Origin: Hermodice carunculata
Lineage: Eukaryota; Annelida; Polychaeta; Eunicida; Amphinomidae
Length of the DNA stretch: 64,000 nucleotides
Assembly (NCBI GenBank): GCA_964020975.1
Contig: OZ026614.1
Location: 2,023,904 to 2,087,903, forward strand
Direction: 5' to 3'
Below the pieces are notes generated by a model. The model saw only the letters and a program-made list of their open reading frames with translations, did no database searches and was not told where the DNA came from. Positions 61,456-64,000 of the stretch are shown here, in pieces. Within the stretch, counting starts at the first letter, position 1, and every line of letters starts with the position of its first letter. Both the position numbers and the translations under genes were made by a program.

Positions 61456-62720
61456 CGATGTTTCCCGCATATACTCGTTTAGGCTATGTGTTGCATGTTT
61501 TGCAGAATGCATACGTATCAAAACTGCTTTGCTATTTTATTGCATGGGACAGATTTTTTCACGCCAAGCTTCAATGTATATAGAGCGGCAAAGCTATTTA
61601 AAATTCAATCATAATTTACTATGAAAAATATTTGATTCTGATAAGAAATGTTAATCTAATCTAGGAAAAGCATAATTGTGAATAGTTTAAAGATTACATA
61701 GGACAGGCAGCACGGCATAGTGTTTTAAAGACAGCTGAAAGTTTATTGGAGCCAAACGCAATACATATGATTTCCTGCCAGAAGTGTAGGTTTCGGACGA
61801 CTAAATTCGGAAGGTGTTCCTAACAGTGCTTTCGGCAAGTTTCAAAAAAATGATGACATCTCATTGTTTGTCAGGTGGCCCTTCATTCATTTATTCATTC
61901 ATTCATTATTTCTAAATTCGGATGGTGTTCCAAACCGTACTTTCGGCAAGCAGAAAAAGAATGATGGCATCTCACTGTGGATTAGGTGGCCCTTCATTCA
62001 TTCATTCATTCATTACATGCATAGTTACTGTCTGCTGATATAATAATGCTTCAAATTACCTTGATGTTTTGGCATAGACCTTTAGTTAATTTTCCACTAG
62101 TTCTTTGCACAAATCTCAAATAACAAGTAAATGAAACTCACCTTTTATTGCATAAACTATCCTTCATGCCGCGTTCCCGATAGTCTTAGGCCATCATCAA
62201 CATAAAATGTAATTGAACGCTTTAATAATCTAAGATAGAGACTCCTTTATGTCAGACGATTAGCGTAGTCATAATTAGGCACTTACATTTACATTGAACT
62301 GATAGTTGCCAATTTTTTATGTATGATGACTGTCCAGATACTACGTTAAAATATTTGTAAGCAAAAACATCTTTACTTGTGGACTTGTGCAATAATAACT
62401 AAGATATGGACCATGCATTTGAGTATGAGCAGAGTCCTTTGCATAAATAACACACAAATCCAAATTTAGCTGGACAATATCAGCTATGAAGCAAACATGT
62501 CGTGTTTTCCCCCCCAAAATTAGTTTCTCTTTGTTATGCAGGTTGCCGCATGGGAAAAGCTTCCTGCAATCAACAGTGGACCTTGCTGTTACACCTCTAT
62601 TGACATTAGGAATATATCAAGAATATATATACATTGACTACACATTCTTTATAAAAACAAAAACGATATGTCTTGTCTTCAACTGCCAGGCCAAGTATGA
62701 CTATACTATATCCTCTCTAA
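61456..62720 (+). repeat. Duplication unit X2, second part
   Basis: Matches X1 12530-13760. A ~110-bp segment (aaattcggaaggtgttcc ... TTCAT run) is tandemly doubled at about 61800-62015 in X2 but single in X1. It ends with one 60-bp minisatellite unit. Confidence 0.75.
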
Positions 62721-63849
62721 CCTTAGTTGACCTTTTCAAAGCTTGGGTTAAACTGTTTTTGTCATTATTTTGCATATTTTCTGTTGAAATGTGTTTGGCA
62801 TGTGGACTAGTATTTTCCTTTTTTTTTTTTTTTTTTTTGTTTTTGTTTTTCAGCATGTCCAGGGGTACATCTTCAATTTGCTGCGCTAAATGGGGTTCAA
62901 TATCTGTCCAGCAGTCTTTCCTAGATTGTGGCACACATCATGGTTGGAGCAGCAGAATAGTTGACTGGCAAGACGAAGGAGAAGAATCCTGGAGAGCTGT
63001 CATACAGTTGTGTCTGCTGGATTCTTCCACAGCAGATGCTACTGCTCGGTCCAATGTTCCCAGCAGAGCCAAAAATCTTTACCTCTCTAAACATTGATGC
63101 TAGTTAGCCTCTGGAAGTTTTCTTCTGGGCTACCAGCCATGTAGCATAATTGGACAGCAACATCCCAGGTCTAAAGGAGGTTGTAAGGGGAAAGCTGTCG
63201 TCAGTTAGCTGGTGGCCAACCAAATTCTTCATGGCTGGTGATGGCCATGTGTGACCTCATGTCAAGGACCATCTCTAGGCATTTGCCGTGCTGTCACACC
63301 TAATTCTACTGTATGAGTTTTAGTATCCATATCGCCACCTTCTTTACCCTGAAGATGCGTTACATGTCTCGAAGAGTGGCGTCAAACTGATTCTATCCAA
63401 GCTTTTTCTGATAGAGTAGACCTAGCAATAAAACAATTTCTGAGAGTGGTCCTCGTCACAATGACTCAATGACCGTCTTCTGGAATTTTCGCTTTGTCCC
63501 CTGCATTCATGGGCTCATGATCATCCATTGTTTTCTTAAATGGGATTTGGTAGTTGAAGCAAAAGATCCTCAAAAGCTGTTGTTAGTTTCCTATGTTAAA
63601 CAATGCAATTCAGTCATAGGTACAGGGAATTTCTACTTTGAAATGGTGTCTCAATGACAAGGATATATACCTGATCCAAAAACCAGGAAAAATATTTTCA
63701 ATGCAGAAATTTTATGGTGGAATGGTGATTGGAGCTGGCCACGCGCCAGTGTCTCCCCTTGTACTTTTGACACACTTCCCATGTTGCTTCGGACTAGTAG
63801 ATTCTAGATATATCCATACAGCATGGACCATGGCACCACTGCCTCACAT
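62721..63849. other. No recognised gene
   Basis: A T-run lies at about 62818-62838. The open frame crossing it to 63097 has no known motif. Around 63340 one frame reads YPEDALHVSKSGVKLI, faintly like the C-terminal block of SGNH esterases found in some LINE first ORFs, but this is too weak to call. Confidence 0.3.
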
Positions 63850-64000
63850 GTAACTGCTCATTCCATGTATAGAGCTTTCAAAATGGAATATTATGTATTC
63901 ATTCATTTTACACTGAATTAAATCAATCATGCTGCACAGACATTCATATTGACACATGCCCAGGTCAATCACTCACTTTCTTCCACACTTTCAAGTTATG
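63850..64000 (+). repeat. Start of a third, diverged A-type copy, cut by the window edge
   Basis: 'gagctttcaaaatgg', atcaatca and ggtcaatcactcactt match B at about 46663-46690 and then 47128-47200, skipping the ~400 bp that holds the inverted repeat in A and B. Confidence 0.55.

Noticed and set aside
62486-63097. 203-codon plus-strand frame
   Set aside because: Runs through a T-run, is not preserved in X1, and has no recognised motif.

Overview
This is metazoan nuclear DNA: AT-rich, densely interspersed with microsatellites, minisatellites, decayed non-LTR retrotransposons (LINEs), MITEs and fold-back elements, with almost no intact protein-coding sequence. The CR1/Jockey-like LINEs (one with a decayed 2A-like 'NPGP' motif in front of its endonuclease), the repeats rich in AGGTCA/TGACCT motifs, the element ends of the type '...gctaaaaa', and a single-exon rhodopsin-family GPCR suggest a marine invertebrate (hemichordate, cephalochordate, echinoderm or mollusc). 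The sequence alone does not let me choose between these.

The dominant feature is nested duplication. A unit that I call A (~10 kb) followed by X (~9-10 kb) recurs. The window opens with a LINE relic (1-2640). Then come the degraded right end of an A copy (3420-4990) and X1 (4991-7586 and 11519-13695). After repeats and a second LINE (13696-19212) comes A (19213-29196). A middle block unique to this window follows (29197-43975), and it carries the one convincing host gene, an intronless 454-aa GPCR on the minus strand (36226-37590). Next are B (43976-53594), a close copy of A, and then X2 (53595-62720), the diverged partner of X1. The last ~150 bases start yet another diverged A copy. B-X2 and A0-X1 share the same order, so the A-X tandem is old, while A and B are a much younger ~10-kb pair.

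Because X1/X2 and A/B are paralogous, several mobile elements can be seen both inserted and absent. Examples are a 232-bp piggyBac-like MITE with TTAA target sites in X1, a ~3.9-kb composite insertion in X1 whose core is a head-to-head inverted copy of a transposon gene, a ~400-470-bp dispersed repeat, a GC-rich near-perfect 145-bp hairpin present only in A, and an internally deleted LINE in X2. At least six separate LINE remnants are present, none intact.

Between 38.6 and 41.2 kb a tandem duplication carries two large TAG-trinucleotide arrays. Two short exon-like segments (41203-41241 and 54680-54821) have good splice signals but no recognised homology. I recognised no rRNA, tRNA, CRISPR, LTR retrovirus-like element or Polinton. 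I found no clear new biological system. The most useful features are the duplication architecture, the filled and empty insertion sites, the palindromes and the atypical GPCR.
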